DNA of 64,000 nucleotides from Kibdelosporangium banguiense (GCF_017876405.1 NZ_JAGINW010000001.1:186001-250000); one strand, 5' to 3'. Numbered from the stretch's first letter, positions 47,731 to 56,313 are shown. The notes: generated from the letters alone by a model not told the origin. Numbers and translations: made by a program.

Positions 47731-48618
47731 ATGGAGACGCGTCAGCTCGAGTACTTCGTCGCGGTGGCCGAGGAACTGAGCTTCACCAAGGCCGCCCAGC
47801 GGTTGTACGCGGTCCAGTCCACTGTGTCGGCCGCCATAAAGTCCCTCGAAGCCGAACTCGGTACAACGCTGTTCGATCGCTCGACCAGAAAGGTCGCATT
47901 GTCGGCGGCGGGCAGCGCGTTCCTGCCGGAGGCCAAGGCTGCAATCGAGGCCGTCGACCGGGCAATGGCCGTCGCACAGGAGGCCGCGACCGGACTGCGC
48001 GGCAGCATCCGGGTCGGAACAATGACGAACATTTCGGTCATTGACCTGCCCGGCCTGCTCGGTGCGTTCCACAAGCGCTATCCGCTGGTGGACATCCATG
48101 TCACGGTGTCCACGACCGGATCCACCGGAATGGCCGACGACGTGCGCAGCGGCCGCCTGGACGTCGCACTACTCGGCCTGCCGGAGTCCGACCTGGTCGG
48201 GCTGACCACGCGAGGGCTGGCCAGCTGGCGATACGTCGCCCTGCTCCCGGAGGGCCACAAGCTGGCCCGGCGTTCGAAGGTCTCCCTGCGTGACCTGGCC
48301 GGTGAGTCGTTTGTGGACACTTCGGCCGGGTTCGGCAACCGGATCTGCGTCGATCGCGCGTTCGACGCGATGGGCGCACCCCGGCGCGTCGGCGTCGAGG
48401 TCGCCGACATGAGCTCGGTCCCCGCGTATGTCCGGGCTGGGCTTGGGGTCGCGGTCATTCCGGACGTACGCCCGGACGTGGAACCGGGCACGGTCCGATT
48501 GCCGCTGGTAGCGCCCGAAATGACCTGGCTGATGACCATCGCGACACTCGCGGGCAAGCCGCCAAGCCGCGCGCTGCAGACCTTACTGGATCTACTCGAC
48601 ACCTGGTCCACTACCTGA
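47731..48618 (+). CDS. LysR family transcriptional regulator
   Basis: A 295-residue regulator. The N-terminal winged HTH is METRQLEYFVAVAEELSFTKAAQRLYAVQSTVSAAIKSLEAELGTTLFDR. The effector domain (about 90-290) has a type II binding-protein fold with GSIRVGTMTNISVIDLPGLLGAFHKRYP. It probably controls the divergent MFS gene in response to a small molecule. The start is fixed by the -10 box 7 nt upstream. The stop codon lies in a LacI-type operator of the next gene. Confidence 0.92.
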   Translation: METRQLEYFVAVAEELSFTKAAQRLYAVQSTVSAAIKSLEAELGTTLFDRSTRKVALSAAGSAFLPEAKAAIEAVDRAMAVAQEAATGLRGSIRVGTMTNISVIDLPGLLGAFHKRYPLVDIHVTVSTTGSTGMADDVRSGRLDVALLGLPESDLVGLTTRGLASWRYVALLPEGHKLARRSKVSLRDLAGESFVDTSAGFGNRICVDRAFDAMGAPRRVGVEVADMSSVPAYVRAGLGVAVIPDVRPDVEPGTVRLPLVAPEMTWLMTIATLAGKPPSRALQTLLDLLDTWSTT

Positions 48619-48629
48619 GATCGTTTGCA
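48616..48629. promoter_or_regulatory. weaker LacI-type operator, upstream site
   Basis: TGAGATCGTTTGCA, 11/14 identical to the operator at 48675. It lies upstream of the -35 box and 59 bp from the main operator, a spacing compatible with looping. It overlaps the LysR stop. Confidence 0.4.
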
Positions 48630-48644
48630 CGCAAGCCTGCTGGA

Positions 48645-48673
48645 TTGACCTGGTCACGCGCTCTTACTACGAT
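48645..48673 (+). promoter_or_regulatory. promoter of the molybdenum hydroxylase operon
   Basis: TTGACC (48645-48650), 17-bp spacer, TACGAT (48668-48673): near consensus. The LacI operator begins 2 bp downstream, over the expected transcription start. Confidence 0.7.
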
Positions 48674-48674
48674 G

Positions 48675-48688
48675 TGCAATCGTTAGCA
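48675..48688. promoter_or_regulatory. LacI-type operator of the hydroxylase operon
   Basis: TGCAATCGTTAGCA, with a central CG and dyad arms TGC/GCA. Two more sites in the island are 13/14 identical (54313 as read; 54382 as reverse complement). The likely ligand is the LacI protein encoded at 51205-52221. Confidence 0.65.
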
Positions 48689-48704
48689 AAACAAGCGGGT
48701 GGGT

Positions 48705-49152
48705 ATGACTGAGACCTTCCAACTGACCGTCAACGGCACGCCAGTCGAGGTGACCTGCGACCGCGACACCCCGTTGCTGTTCGTGCTACGAAACCACCTG
48801 GGTCTCAAGGGCACCAAGTTCGGCTGCGGTCTCGGACTGTGCGGCGCGTGCAATGTCATCATCGACGGCCACTCGGTGCAATCCTGCAACACTCCACTGT
48901 GGTCGATCGCAGGCGAGCGCGTGCGCACGATCGAAAGCCTGGGGGACAACAAGGTCCAGCAGATGTTCATCGCTGAACAAGCCCGCGCAATGCGGCTATT
49001 GCGTCTCCGGGATTGTCATGAGCTCGACTGCATTGCTGGAGAGCAATCCACAGCCTGACGAGAAGACCGTACGCGCCGCACTCGACGGCAATCTCTGCCG
49101 ATGCGGTGCACACAACCGGATGGTGCGAGCAGTGCTGCGAGCCAGCGAATGA
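48705..49152 (+). pseudogene. 2Fe-2S subunit of molybdenum hydroxylase, frameshifted
   Basis: Encodes the small iron-sulfur subunit (CoxS/IorA type, about 150 residues). The first 2Fe-2S motif, CGLGLCGACNV, is in frame from ATG 48705. The second cluster, AQCGYCVSGIV and LCRCGAHNRMV, is in the +1 frame. The family sequence EQAAQCGYC is restored by removing one C in the CCC at 48982-48984. As read, the protein stops early after about 117 residues and lacks the second cluster. Either a genuine inactivating insertion or a sequencing error in a homopolymer. The shifted frame ends by ATGA overlap with the large subunit. Confidence 0.85.
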
Positions 49153-51221
49153 TCCCGGGCAATCTACGGACCACACCGATGCTTTCCCGATGGGTCACCG
49201 TGCACCGAGATGGGACCGTCAGCGTCCGGTCCGGCAAAGTCGAGCTGGGACAAGACATCCACACCACGCTCGCGCAGATCGTCGCCGAAGAACTGGACGT
49301 GGCGCTGCACCGGATCCGCATGATCCCGATGATCACGCCGATCACCCCGGACGAGAACCTCACCGCGGGCAGCCGTTCCCTTGAGGACTCCGGCACAGCG
49401 TTGCGCCAGGTCGGCGCCGAGGTCCGGGCCTGCTTCCTGGCTGCCGCCGCTGATCGGCTCGGCAGCCCCGACCTCGCCATCGACGACGGCGTGATCACGT
49501 CGGCCAACGGCAGCACCAGCTACTGGGAGCTCGCCGACCTCGTCAGCCTGGACATCAACGCCACGGGCGAGTCAAAGCCCAAGGCACCAAGCGAATACCG
49601 CGTCGTCGGGAGCCCGGCCAAGCGCCTGGACCTACCGGACAAGATCAGCGGGAAGCCCAGATACATCCACGACCTCGACCTGCCCGGCATGCTGTACGGA
49701 CGGATCGTACGGCCGCCCTCCCCTGGCGCGACCTTGTGCGAGCTGGACATGCCAGCGGCGAAGGACCTGGTCGGCGTCGTCGAGATCGTGCAGGACGGCA
49801 GCTTCCTGGGAGTGGTCGCCACGCAGGAGGAAACGGCGATCGCAGGCGCCGAGTTGTTGCGGTCCCACGCCAAATGGGACGAGCACGCGCAGTTGCCGGA
49901 GTCACTCGACGAGTTCCTGACCACCGGGCCGTTCGACACAATGGTCATCGATGAGTCCGGCACTCCCGGTCCCGGCCGGACTGCCACGGCGACCTACTCC
50001 CGGCCGTATCTCGCGCACGCGTCAATCGCACCCTCGTGCGGAATCGCGCGCTGGGACGGTGCGAATCTCGAAGTCTGGAGCCACACCCAGGGCGCCTACA
50101 ATCTCCGGCACGCAATCTCGATTGCTCTGACGTTGCCCGAGGAGCAATTGGTCGTACACCACGTCGAAAGCGCTGGTTGCTATGGGCACAATGGCGCGGA
50201 CGATGCGGCTTTCGACGCCGTGCTCCTGGCTCGCGCGGTCCCTGGCCAGCCGGTGCAAGTGGTGTGGTCACGTGCGGACGAGCTGAGCTGGGCGCCGTTC
50301 GGCACCGCGATGGCAGTCCGGATGTCCGCCAGCCTGGCCGAGGACGGCAGTATCGTCGCGTGGCAGCACGAAACCTTCGGCAATGGTCACATTTCGCGGC
50401 CAGGCACCGCCAATGAGCCTTCTTTGTTGTCGGCGGCGTACATATCGGCTCCCCGGCCCATCCCGGTGTCCGTGGATCCGCCGACCGCTCGCGGCGGTGG
50501 GGCGCAACGCAACAGTGTTCCGCTGTACCGGTTTGCGCACCACAAAGTGATCAAGTCACGGCTGCTGACCATGCCGCTGCGCACATCCGCGTTGCGCGGG
50601 CTGGGAGCGTTCATCAATGTCTTCGCCATCGAGTCCTTTATGGACGAATTGGCCGGTGAGGTGGACCCGGTCGAGTTCCGGCTGCGATATCTCCGGGACG
50701 ATCGAGCGCGCATGACTGTGCTGGCCGCGGCCGACCAGGCCGGTTGGTGGGAACGGGAACCAGCTGAGAACCACGGCTTCGGGTTCGGGTTCGCCCGGTA
50801 CAGTCATCATGGCGCGTACTGCGCGGTCGTCGCGGAAGTCCAGGCGGAGAGCGAAGTCCGGGTCGAACGGCTGACGATCGCCGTGGACGCCGGGCAGATC
50901 GTGAACCCGGACGGACTACGCAATCAGATCGAAGGCGGCGCGATCCAAAGCACCAGCTGGACACTGAAGGAACAAGTGCGCTTCGACCGGACCCACGTCA
51001 CCAGCGCCAGCTGGGAAAGCTATCCGATCCTGCGGTTCTCCGAGGTACCCGAGGTCGACATCACCCTGCTCGATCAACCCGGCGAGCCGTACCTCGGAGC
51101 GGGTGAGGCGGCGCAGGGACCTACGGCGGCGGCAATCGCGAATGCTCTGAGCAATGCCATCGGTGTCCGAGTCCGTGCTCTGCCGCTGACATCGGAGAAC
51201 ATTGTCAATGCACTGACTTGA
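49149..51221 (+). CDS. molybdenum-binding large subunit, isoquinoline oxidoreductase/nicotinate dehydrogenase type
   Basis: A 690-residue molybdopterin subunit of the xanthine oxidase superfamily that hydroxylates a substrate, probably an N-heterocycle or aldehyde, with water. Features: TVSVRSGKVELGQDIHTTLAQIVAEEL (IorB-like N-terminus), GSRSLEDSGTALRQVGA, SHTQGAYNLRHAISIAL, ALRGLGAFINVFAIESFMDELA, and the C-terminal active-site Glu region GEPYLGAGEAAQGPTAAAIANAL. No FAD subunit gene accompanies it, as in two-subunit IorAB enzymes that pass electrons to another acceptor. ATGA-coupled to the small subunit. Confidence 0.85.
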   Translation: MIPGNLRTTPMLSRWVTVHRDGTVSVRSGKVELGQDIHTTLAQIVAEELDVALHRIRMIPMITPITPDENLTAGSRSLEDSGTALRQVGAEVRACFLAAAADRLGSPDLAIDDGVITSANGSTSYWELADLVSLDINATGESKPKAPSEYRVVGSPAKRLDLPDKISGKPRYIHDLDLPGMLYGRIVRPPSPGATLCELDMPAAKDLVGVVEIVQDGSFLGVVATQEETAIAGAELLRSHAKWDEHAQLPESLDEFLTTGPFDTMVIDESGTPGPGRTATATYSRPYLAHASIAPSCGIARWDGANLEVWSHTQGAYNLRHAISIALTLPEEQLVVHHVESAGCYGHNGADDAAFDAVLLARAVPGQPVQVVWSRADELSWAPFGTAMAVRMSASLAEDGSIVAWQHETFGNGHISRPGTANEPSLLSAAYISAPRPIPVSVDPPTARGGGAQRNSVPLYRFAHHKVIKSRLLTMPLRTSALRGLGAFINVFAIESFMDELAGEVDPVEFRLRYLRDDRARMTVLAAADQAGWWEREPAENHGFGFGFARYSHHGAYCAVVAEVQAESEVRVERLTIAVDAGQIVNPDGLRNQIEGGAIQSTSWTLKEQVRFDRTHVTSASWESYPILRFSEVPEVDITLLDQPGEPYLGAGEAAQGPTAAAIANALSNAIGVRVRALPLTSENIVNALT

Positions 51222-52221
51222 TTGCAGCGACCGAAGCGCGGCGGATCAACTCGACCGGGAGGATCACCCGTTTGGCCGGTGCGGTCGGGTCGGCGATGCG
51301 CTCCAGCAACAGCCGGGCGGCCTCCAGACCCATTTCGTAGTGCGGGATCCGGACCGTGGTCAGCGCGGGCCGTTGCCGGTTGGCGAACGGCATGTCGTTG
51401 AACCCGACCACGGACACGTCCGTGGGGCACTCCAGGCCGCGCTCCTCCAGTGCGGAGTAGCAGCCCAGTGCAATCAAGTCATTGCCCGCGACAATCGCGG
51501 TGACGCCGCCCTGCAAGCGCTTGGCCGCCTCGTACCCGGCTTCCTCGGTGAATGCCTCCGAATACGTCACCCATTCGGGGTCTACCGCCAGACCATGTGC
51601 GGCCATTGCATCGAGGTAGGCCCGATAACGCTCCCAGCCGGTGGACAGCGCCTGAGGCCCTGCGACATGGGCGATTCGTTCGTGCCCCAGTTCGGCAAGC
51701 ATCTGGACTGTGGCGTGCACACCTGCGTTGTTGTCGTTGGTGACAGAAGGGATTTCGCTGCTGTCGGTGCGCCTGTTCACAAGCACCGTCGGTACGCGGT
51801 CTTCGGGCTGCGGATCGTTGCGGCGGCCGGTCGCGAGGATGAAGCCATCGGTCTGCCGACCGCGCATGGCCAGCAACAACTCGCGTTCGCGCTCCTCGTC
51901 GCCGTCGGTATTGCCCATCAGGGCCATGTAGCCGGCTTCGCGCAGAGCATCCTCGATTCCTCGGACGATAGGAGGAAATACAGGATTCCGCAGGTCTGGA
52001 ATGATCACCCCGGCCACCGAGGACGTCTTGGTCCGCAGGCTGCGAGCTGCCGAATTCGGGGCGTAGCCCAGGGATTTCGCTGCCTCCAGCACCCGGTTGG
52101 CAGTCCGTGTGCTGACTTTGGCCCTGGTCGACGGGTTCAGCGCCCGGCTGGCGGTCGCCGCGTGCACCCTCGCCAGGTTGGCGACATCCTTGATGGTTGG
52201 TGGTTTTTCCACGGCGGTCAC
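51205..52221 (-). CDS. LacI family regulator of the catabolic island
   Basis: A 338-residue regulator. HTH: TIKDVANLARVHAATASRALNPSTRAKVSTRTANRVLEAAKSLGYAPNSAARSLRTK. The effector domain includes VAGVIIPDLRNPVFPPIVRGIEDALREAGY and DVSVVGFNDMPFANRQRPALTTVRIPHYEMG. It overlaps the hydroxylase 3' end by 17 bp, convergent. It likely binds the TGCAATCGTTNGCA sites at 48675, 54313 and 54382. GTG 52221 is annotated; GTG 52212 lies 7 nt after TAATGT and could be a leaderless start. Confidence 0.9.
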   Translation of the reverse strand: MTAVEKPPTIKDVANLARVHAATASRALNPSTRAKVSTRTANRVLEAAKSLGYAPNSAARSLRTKTSSVAGVIIPDLRNPVFPPIVRGIEDALREAGYMALMGNTDGDEERERELLLAMRGRQTDGFILATGRRNDPQPEDRVPTVLVNRRTDSSEIPSVTNDNNAGVHATVQMLAELGHERIAHVAGPQALSTGWERYRAYLDAMAAHGLAVDPEWVTYSEAFTEEAGYEAAKRLQGGVTAIVAGNDLIALGCYSALEERGLECPTDVSVVGFNDMPFANRQRPALTTVRIPHYEMGLEAARLLLERIADPTAPAKRVILPVELIRRASVAAIKSVH

Positions 52222-52520
52222 ATTAGCGGTCTGTCACCAGCCGACCAGTGTCTTTGGTCTGTTTCCGCCGAATTTCGCAGTGGCCGAGTGGCCCGGGCCA
52301 ACGCGATGTACACCGCGTCAGCCACCGATGAGTCCACTTTGCCCGAAGCGTCAGCGTTGCCCGGCAGTCCTCATTGGACCCTCCACGCGAAGGCAGTACC
52401 TCGGTGAACGTCGGGCCGCCCTCGTTGCGCCGGCTACTTCGGTGATCTCTCAGCCGATTGCCGGGGCGAGTACAAAGATCCGGAACGCACCGGCACTTGC
52501 GTGCGACGAATAGGTCAGTG
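52222..52520. other. 299-bp intergenic region, possible gene remnant
   Basis: It separates the LacI start from the M24 pseudogene stop. No gene is supported. The codon pattern is not convincing in any frame, and no operator matching the island's consensus was found. Given the damage in the neighbouring M24 gene, it may include decayed sequence. Confidence 0.4.
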
Positions 52521-53337
52521 TCAATACGGATTGGCGATGAACAAGTCCTGCGCCGGGAACCTGGTCAGTACTTCGGCGCCGCGCTCGGTCACCACGACCT
52601 CTTCCTCGATCCGTGCCGCGGAGAACCCATCCGAGGCAGGACAGTAGGTCTCGAGCGCGAACACCATCCCGGCCTGGATCTGCACCGGATGCGCCAGGCT
52701 GTTGAGCCGCGAGATGATCGGCCGTTCGTGCAGGCCGAGCCCGAGGCCATGGCCGAACTGCAGGCCGAACGCGGCCATCTCGTCGGCGAATCCGAACTCG
52801 GTTGCCGCCGGCCAGGCCAGCGCGATCTCGTCGGTGCCTACGCCTGGCTTCACAAGCTGGATCGCGGCGTCCATCCACTCGCGGGCGCGCCGGTAGGCGT
52901 CTCGCTGTGCGCCGGTGGCGCTGCCCACGCCGAATGTGCGGTAGTAGCAGGTGCGATATCCGTTGTACGACTGGATGATGTCGAAGAAGGCCTGGTCACC
53001 GGGTCGGATCAATCGGTCGGAGAAATTGTGCGGATGCGGGTTACAGCGCTCGCCGGACACCGCGTTGATGGTGCCGCGCCGCCGACCCGAAGTCCCAGAG
53101 TATCGGCTCGCCATTGCGCGTAAGCAGCGCGTAGCGAGTCATCTTGTCGCCGAGTGCGCCACCGATCCACGTCTGCGTGACATAGCGAATGTTGTAGAAG
53201 TCGAAGAGCAGGAACGCACCGCACTCACTGGAGTCGAGCGCGGCGCGGGCTCGCTCGATCCGGTAGTCGCGCAGCCGGTCGAAGTCGACACGCTGCTCGA
53301 AGTCGACGGCGCCATGGCCGGTGCCGGGACGGGCCGG
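52521..53337 (-). pseudogene. M24-family (creatinase/prolidase fold) gene, internally deleted and frameshifted
   Basis: Two pieces of one pita-bread protein remain. The N-terminal piece (about 53063-53337) reads VDFEQRVDFDRLRDYRIERARAAL, FLLFDFYNIRYVTQTWIGG, PILWDFGSAARHH, then stops. The C-terminal piece (52521 to about 53090, other frame) reads INAVSGERCNPHPH, RPGDQAFFDIIQSYNGYRT, FGHGLGLGLHERPI, GMVFALETYCPASDG, EEEVVVTERGAEVLTRFPA. From the family I recall about 120 residues between ARHH and NAVSGERCNPHPH; these are absent and the frame changes at the join. No in-frame start codon precedes VDFEQRVDF. So it is an inactivated gene of an amidohydrolase/peptidase-like enzyme. Confidence 0.85.
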
Positions 53338-54291
53338 CTACCGAACATCGTCTTCCTCCAGACCGTCGGTCACGTCAGCGTTCTCCGGCTGCAGCGTCAC
53401 CCCGGCCCGGCGCGCCTGTTCCTGCACGAGGACCGCGAAATCCTGCTCGACGAACCCGGCACCGACCGCCGAGCAGACGATCTGCGCGGCCGCCGAGGCC
53501 AGCGGCATCGGCGCCTCCATCGCCCGCGCGGCCTCCAGCCCCAGGTCGAAGTCCTTGCGCAGCAACGGCATCGTGAACGTGGGCGTGAAGTCCAGGCGGA
53601 CCAGCGCGGGCGTCTTGTACTGGCTGAAGGCCGAGCCCATCACCGACTGGTTGAGAAACTCCAGGAACGATGCCCTGCTCACGCCCCCTTTCTCGGCCAG
53701 CACGGTGATCTCGGCCAGCGACTGGATCACCACGCCGAGGAAAACGTTGTGACAGATCTTGACCAGCCTGGCGACCTCGTCCTCACCGACGTACGTGACC
53801 GCCTTGCCCAACGCGTTGAGCACCGGCTCGACCTGTTCGAAGACCGCCCGCGGCCCGGACACCGCGAGCGTCACCCGGCCTGCCTTGACCACCTTCGGAT
53901 TCCCGCTGACCGGAGCTGCCAGCAACTCCGTGCCGCGTTTGAGTGCGGCCACCCGTACACCGGCTGATGACTCGGCGGAAACCGTGGACGAGTCGATGAG
54001 CACCTTGGGGGCGATGTCGGGGTTGGTCAGCAGGCCGTCCTTGCCCGAGGTCACTTCCTCCAGGTCCACCGACGCGGCCACCATACTGAACACGATCTCC
54101 CGGTCGGCGAGGTCCACCGGCCGGTCGACCACGGTCGCACCGGCTTCGACGAGCGTCTCGGCCTTGGCCCGGGTGCGGTTGTAGACGGCGACCTCGTATC
54201 CCGCACGAAGCAAACGCTTGGCGAGGGCCGCACCCATCCGGCCGACACCGATCCAGCCGATCCGGGGACGGTCCGCGGGAATCGCCGCCAT
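53338..54291 (-). CDS. beta-hydroxyacid dehydrogenase (3-hydroxyisobutyrate/tartronate semialdehyde reductase family)
   Basis: A 317-residue NAD(P) oxidoreductase. Rossmann motif: IGWIGVGRMGAALAKRLLRAGYEVAVYNRT. The substrate segment DSSTVSAESS and VSGNPKVVKAGRVTLAVSG follow. Catalytic Lys in LVKICHNVFLG (GxxxKxxxN type) is intact. The substrate is unknown; it could reduce a semialdehyde formed in the island's pathway. ATG 54291 with GAGG 5-6 nt upstream is used; ATG 54294 is possible. A LacI operator lies 22 bp upstream. Its stop codon is directly followed by the M24 pseudogene. Confidence 0.85.
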   Translation of the reverse strand: MAAIPADRPRIGWIGVGRMGAALAKRLLRAGYEVAVYNRTRAKAETLVEAGATVVDRPVDLADREIVFSMVAASVDLEEVTSGKDGLLTNPDIAPKVLIDSSTVSAESSAGVRVAALKRGTELLAAPVSGNPKVVKAGRVTLAVSGPRAVFEQVEPVLNALGKAVTYVGEDEVARLVKICHNVFLGVVIQSLAEITVLAEKGGVSRASFLEFLNQSVMGSAFSQYKTPALVRLDFTPTFTMPLLRKDFDLGLEAARAMEAPMPLASAAAQIVCSAVGAGFVEQDFAVLVQEQARRAGVTLQPENADVTDGLEEDDVR

Positions 54292-54312
54292 CATTACCTC
54301 GCTCCCAGTGAT

Positions 54313-54326
54313 TGCAATCGTTCGCA
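54313..54326. promoter_or_regulatory. LacI-type operator upstream of hydroxyacid dehydrogenase
   Basis: TGCAATCGTTCGCA, 13/14 identical to the operator at 48675. It lies 22 bp before the dehydrogenase start, where it would block its transcription start. Confidence 0.6.
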
Positions 54327-54362
54327 TTCACGATGCCCGGCGTACCGACCATCGTCAAGTGC

Positions 54363-54395
54363 TTGACCTGGGCTACCCATCTGCTAACGATTGCG
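54363..54395 (+). promoter_or_regulatory. promoter and overlapping LacI operator of solute-binding-like gene
   Basis: TTGACC (54363-54368), 16-bp spacer, TAACGA (54385-54390), then 7 nt to GTG 54398. The operator TGCTAACGATTGCG (54382-54395) covers the -10 box; its reverse complement is 13/14 identical to the 48675 site. Confidence 0.65.
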
Positions 54396-54397
54396 AC

Positions 54398-55297
54398 GTG
54401 CGTACGGTCAACCTTGGAACTTTCAGCCCTTCCGTCCTCGTCGAGGTCGCCGCGAGAACAGGCGCACTGGCCACGGCCGGGTTGACCGTGCGAGAGATGC
54501 CCGCCACCTCCTCACCAGCGCAGTTCTCCCATTTACTTGACGGCGAGTTGGACGCGGTGCTGACGAACCCGGACAACGTAGTCGCTTACCGCTGTCTGCC
54601 GGACAACCCGCTGAACCGGACGGCGGACGTGCGGATCCTGGCGGCTGTCGACGGCGGGCTTGGCCTGTCGTTGTTCAGCCGCCACGAGGCTGTGGACGAA
54701 TTGCACGGCGGCCTGCTCGGTGTGGATGTCCCGACATCCGGTTTCGCGTTCGTCGCCTATGCACTGCTTGAGCAGTTGGGGATATCGGACTTCTCAGTCG
54801 AAGCAATGGGCTCGACGCCCCGACGCACTGAGGCATTGCTCTCGGGGCAATGCGCGGTCACGGTGCTCAATGCCGGCAACGATCTACGAGCCGAAGCCGC
54901 CGGAGCGCACCGGATTGCCAGCGTGACCGCACTCGGGCCGTACGTGGGAACCGTGCTGGCAGCTCGGGGCGAAACCGTCGAACATGACAGGGAGATGCTG
55001 AGCAGCCTGATCGGAGTTCTGCTGACAACGGCAGCCGAACTGGTCAACGGCGAGCACCGCGATCTGGCACTCGACGCAGCGCAATACCGTCTCGATCTCG
55101 ACGCAAACGCGAGTGCGCGCTACCTGGCGACACTCATGGACACCACGGAAGGACTCATCCCCAGCGGAGTGATGTCCACAGCGGCCCAGGAGACGGTGAT
55201 CGATCTCCGCAACCGGCGATCGACGACCGCACTGACACCCGCCGACGTGCTGGCATCCGGGATCATCGACGACAGCCTCGGCGGCTCCGGCGATTGA
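54398..55297 (+). CDS. cytosolic solute-binding-like protein (NMT1/ThiY-type fold)
   Basis: A 299-residue protein resembling aromatic-sulfonate/thiamine-precursor binding proteins: VNLGTFSPSVLVEVAARTGALATAGLTVREM, LLDGELDAVLTNPDNVVAYR, DGGLGLSLFSRHE, LLGVDVPTSGFAFVAYALLEQLG. It has no signal peptide or lipobox, and no permease or ATPase gene is nearby. The start is fixed at GTG 54398 by the leaderless promoter, so an export signal has not been missed upstream. It may be a cytosolic sensor or an enzyme on this fold. LacI-controlled with the rest of the island. Confidence 0.75.
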   Translation: MRTVNLGTFSPSVLVEVAARTGALATAGLTVREMPATSSPAQFSHLLDGELDAVLTNPDNVVAYRCLPDNPLNRTADVRILAAVDGGLGLSLFSRHEAVDELHGGLLGVDVPTSGFAFVAYALLEQLGISDFSVEAMGSTPRRTEALLSGQCAVTVLNAGNDLRAEAAGAHRIASVTALGPYVGTVLAARGETVEHDREMLSSLIGVLLTTAAELVNGEHRDLALDAAQYRLDLDANASARYLATLMDTTEGLIPSGVMSTAAQETVIDLRNRRSTTALTPADVLASGIIDDSLGGSGD

Positions 55298-55341
55298 CCG
55301 CATGGGCGAGATCGGGATGGTTCGTTCCGCCCGGGTGGTCA

Positions 55342-56286
55342 TCAGCCCTGCCTTGCTCTGTCCGCGGGCTGATCAGTGTAATTGCGGCCGCGCAATCGCC
55401 GCTCAATCCCGTCGAGCAGCAATCGCAGGCCATAGTCGAACACTTTGTCCAGGTCGTAGTCGAAGTCCCGGCCGACCAGATCTGCCATGGCCGGGTACCG
55501 GCCGGTGGCCAGCAGAGTCGCCAGGGCCGGTTGTTCGGTCGAGATCCACTCCTCGTGAGTCACACCGGTGTCCTGGCGGGCCTGCGTTTCCGCCTGCAGG
55601 CTGATCGCCAGGCCGCGGACGTGCCCGAAAAGGTTCAAATGGGTGTACATGATCTCGTCCATCGACAAGTCGAACCGGCGCAGCACGGCAAGCACCCATT
55701 CGGTGTACGCCAGCAGGTTCGGTGACACCCGGGGACGGGTCATCGACAATGCCTCCGCCGTCCACGGATGACGGCGGCACACAGTCCACATCAGACGCGG
55801 GGCCAGTTCGAGGCACTCGCGCCAGCCGGGTGGTTTCTCCGGCGGGAACGGGTGCTCGCCGAACACCTTGTCGGCCATGTAGAGCACCAGGTCGTCCTTG
55901 CTGGACACATGGCGGTACAACGACATCGTGGCGACGCCGAGGTCTGTGGCCACCCGGCGCATCGAGACCATCGGCAGGCCTTCGGCGTCCGCGACGGCGA
56001 TCGCGGCCCGCACGATCCGGTCGCGGCTGAGATCCGGTTCCGGCGGTGGCTTGCCGGCCCGCGCCACTTGCGACGATCGGACGACGGTGCCCGCGCCCGG
56101 TTTCGTGTCCACGATGCCGTCGTCACGCAGGGCGGCGATCACCTTGGTGGCGGTGGCCATCGCCACGCCCCACTCCTGGGTGATCCGCCGGGTGGACGGG
56201 ATCCTCTGGCCGGCCCGCAGCTCTCCCCGGGCGATCCGGTCCTTGATCTCCGCGGCGATCCGCAGATACGGCGGCTCAGCCGGCAC
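55342..56286 (-). CDS. GntR-TetR fusion transcriptional regulator
   Basis: A 314-residue protein with two DNA-binding domains. The GntR winged helix (about 8-65) has IAAEIKDRIARGELRAGQRIPSTRRITQEWGVAMATATKVIAALRDDGIV. The TetR domain (about 88-135) has DRIVRAAIAVADAEGLPMVSMRRVATDLGVATMSLYRHVSSKDDLVLYMAD, with a TetR-type C-terminal ligand domain after it. GTG 56286 is chosen with GGAGGG a few nt upstream; a GTG 33 bp earlier would lie on a GTAC palindrome. Possibly self-regulating. Known as an actinobacterial domain combination. Confidence 0.85.
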   Translation of the reverse strand: MPAEPPYLRIAAEIKDRIARGELRAGQRIPSTRRITQEWGVAMATATKVIAALRDDGIVDTKPGAGTVVRSSQVARAGKPPPEPDLSRDRIVRAAIAVADAEGLPMVSMRRVATDLGVATMSLYRHVSSKDDLVLYMADKVFGEHPFPPEKPPGWRECLELAPRLMWTVCRRHPWTAEALSMTRPRVSPNLLAYTEWVLAVLRRFDLSMDEIMYTHLNLFGHVRGLAISLQAETQARQDTGVTHEEWISTEQPALATLLATGRYPAMADLVGRDFDYDLDKVFDYGLRLLLDGIERRLRGRNYTDQPADRARQG

Positions 56287-56313
56287 CCGTCCCTCCAGCG
56301 CACTAGTTGGTTT

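Noticed and set aside
52097-52513. Plus-strand frame across the LacI 5' end
   Set aside because: Antisense to the LacI DNA-binding domain and then low-quality sequence.
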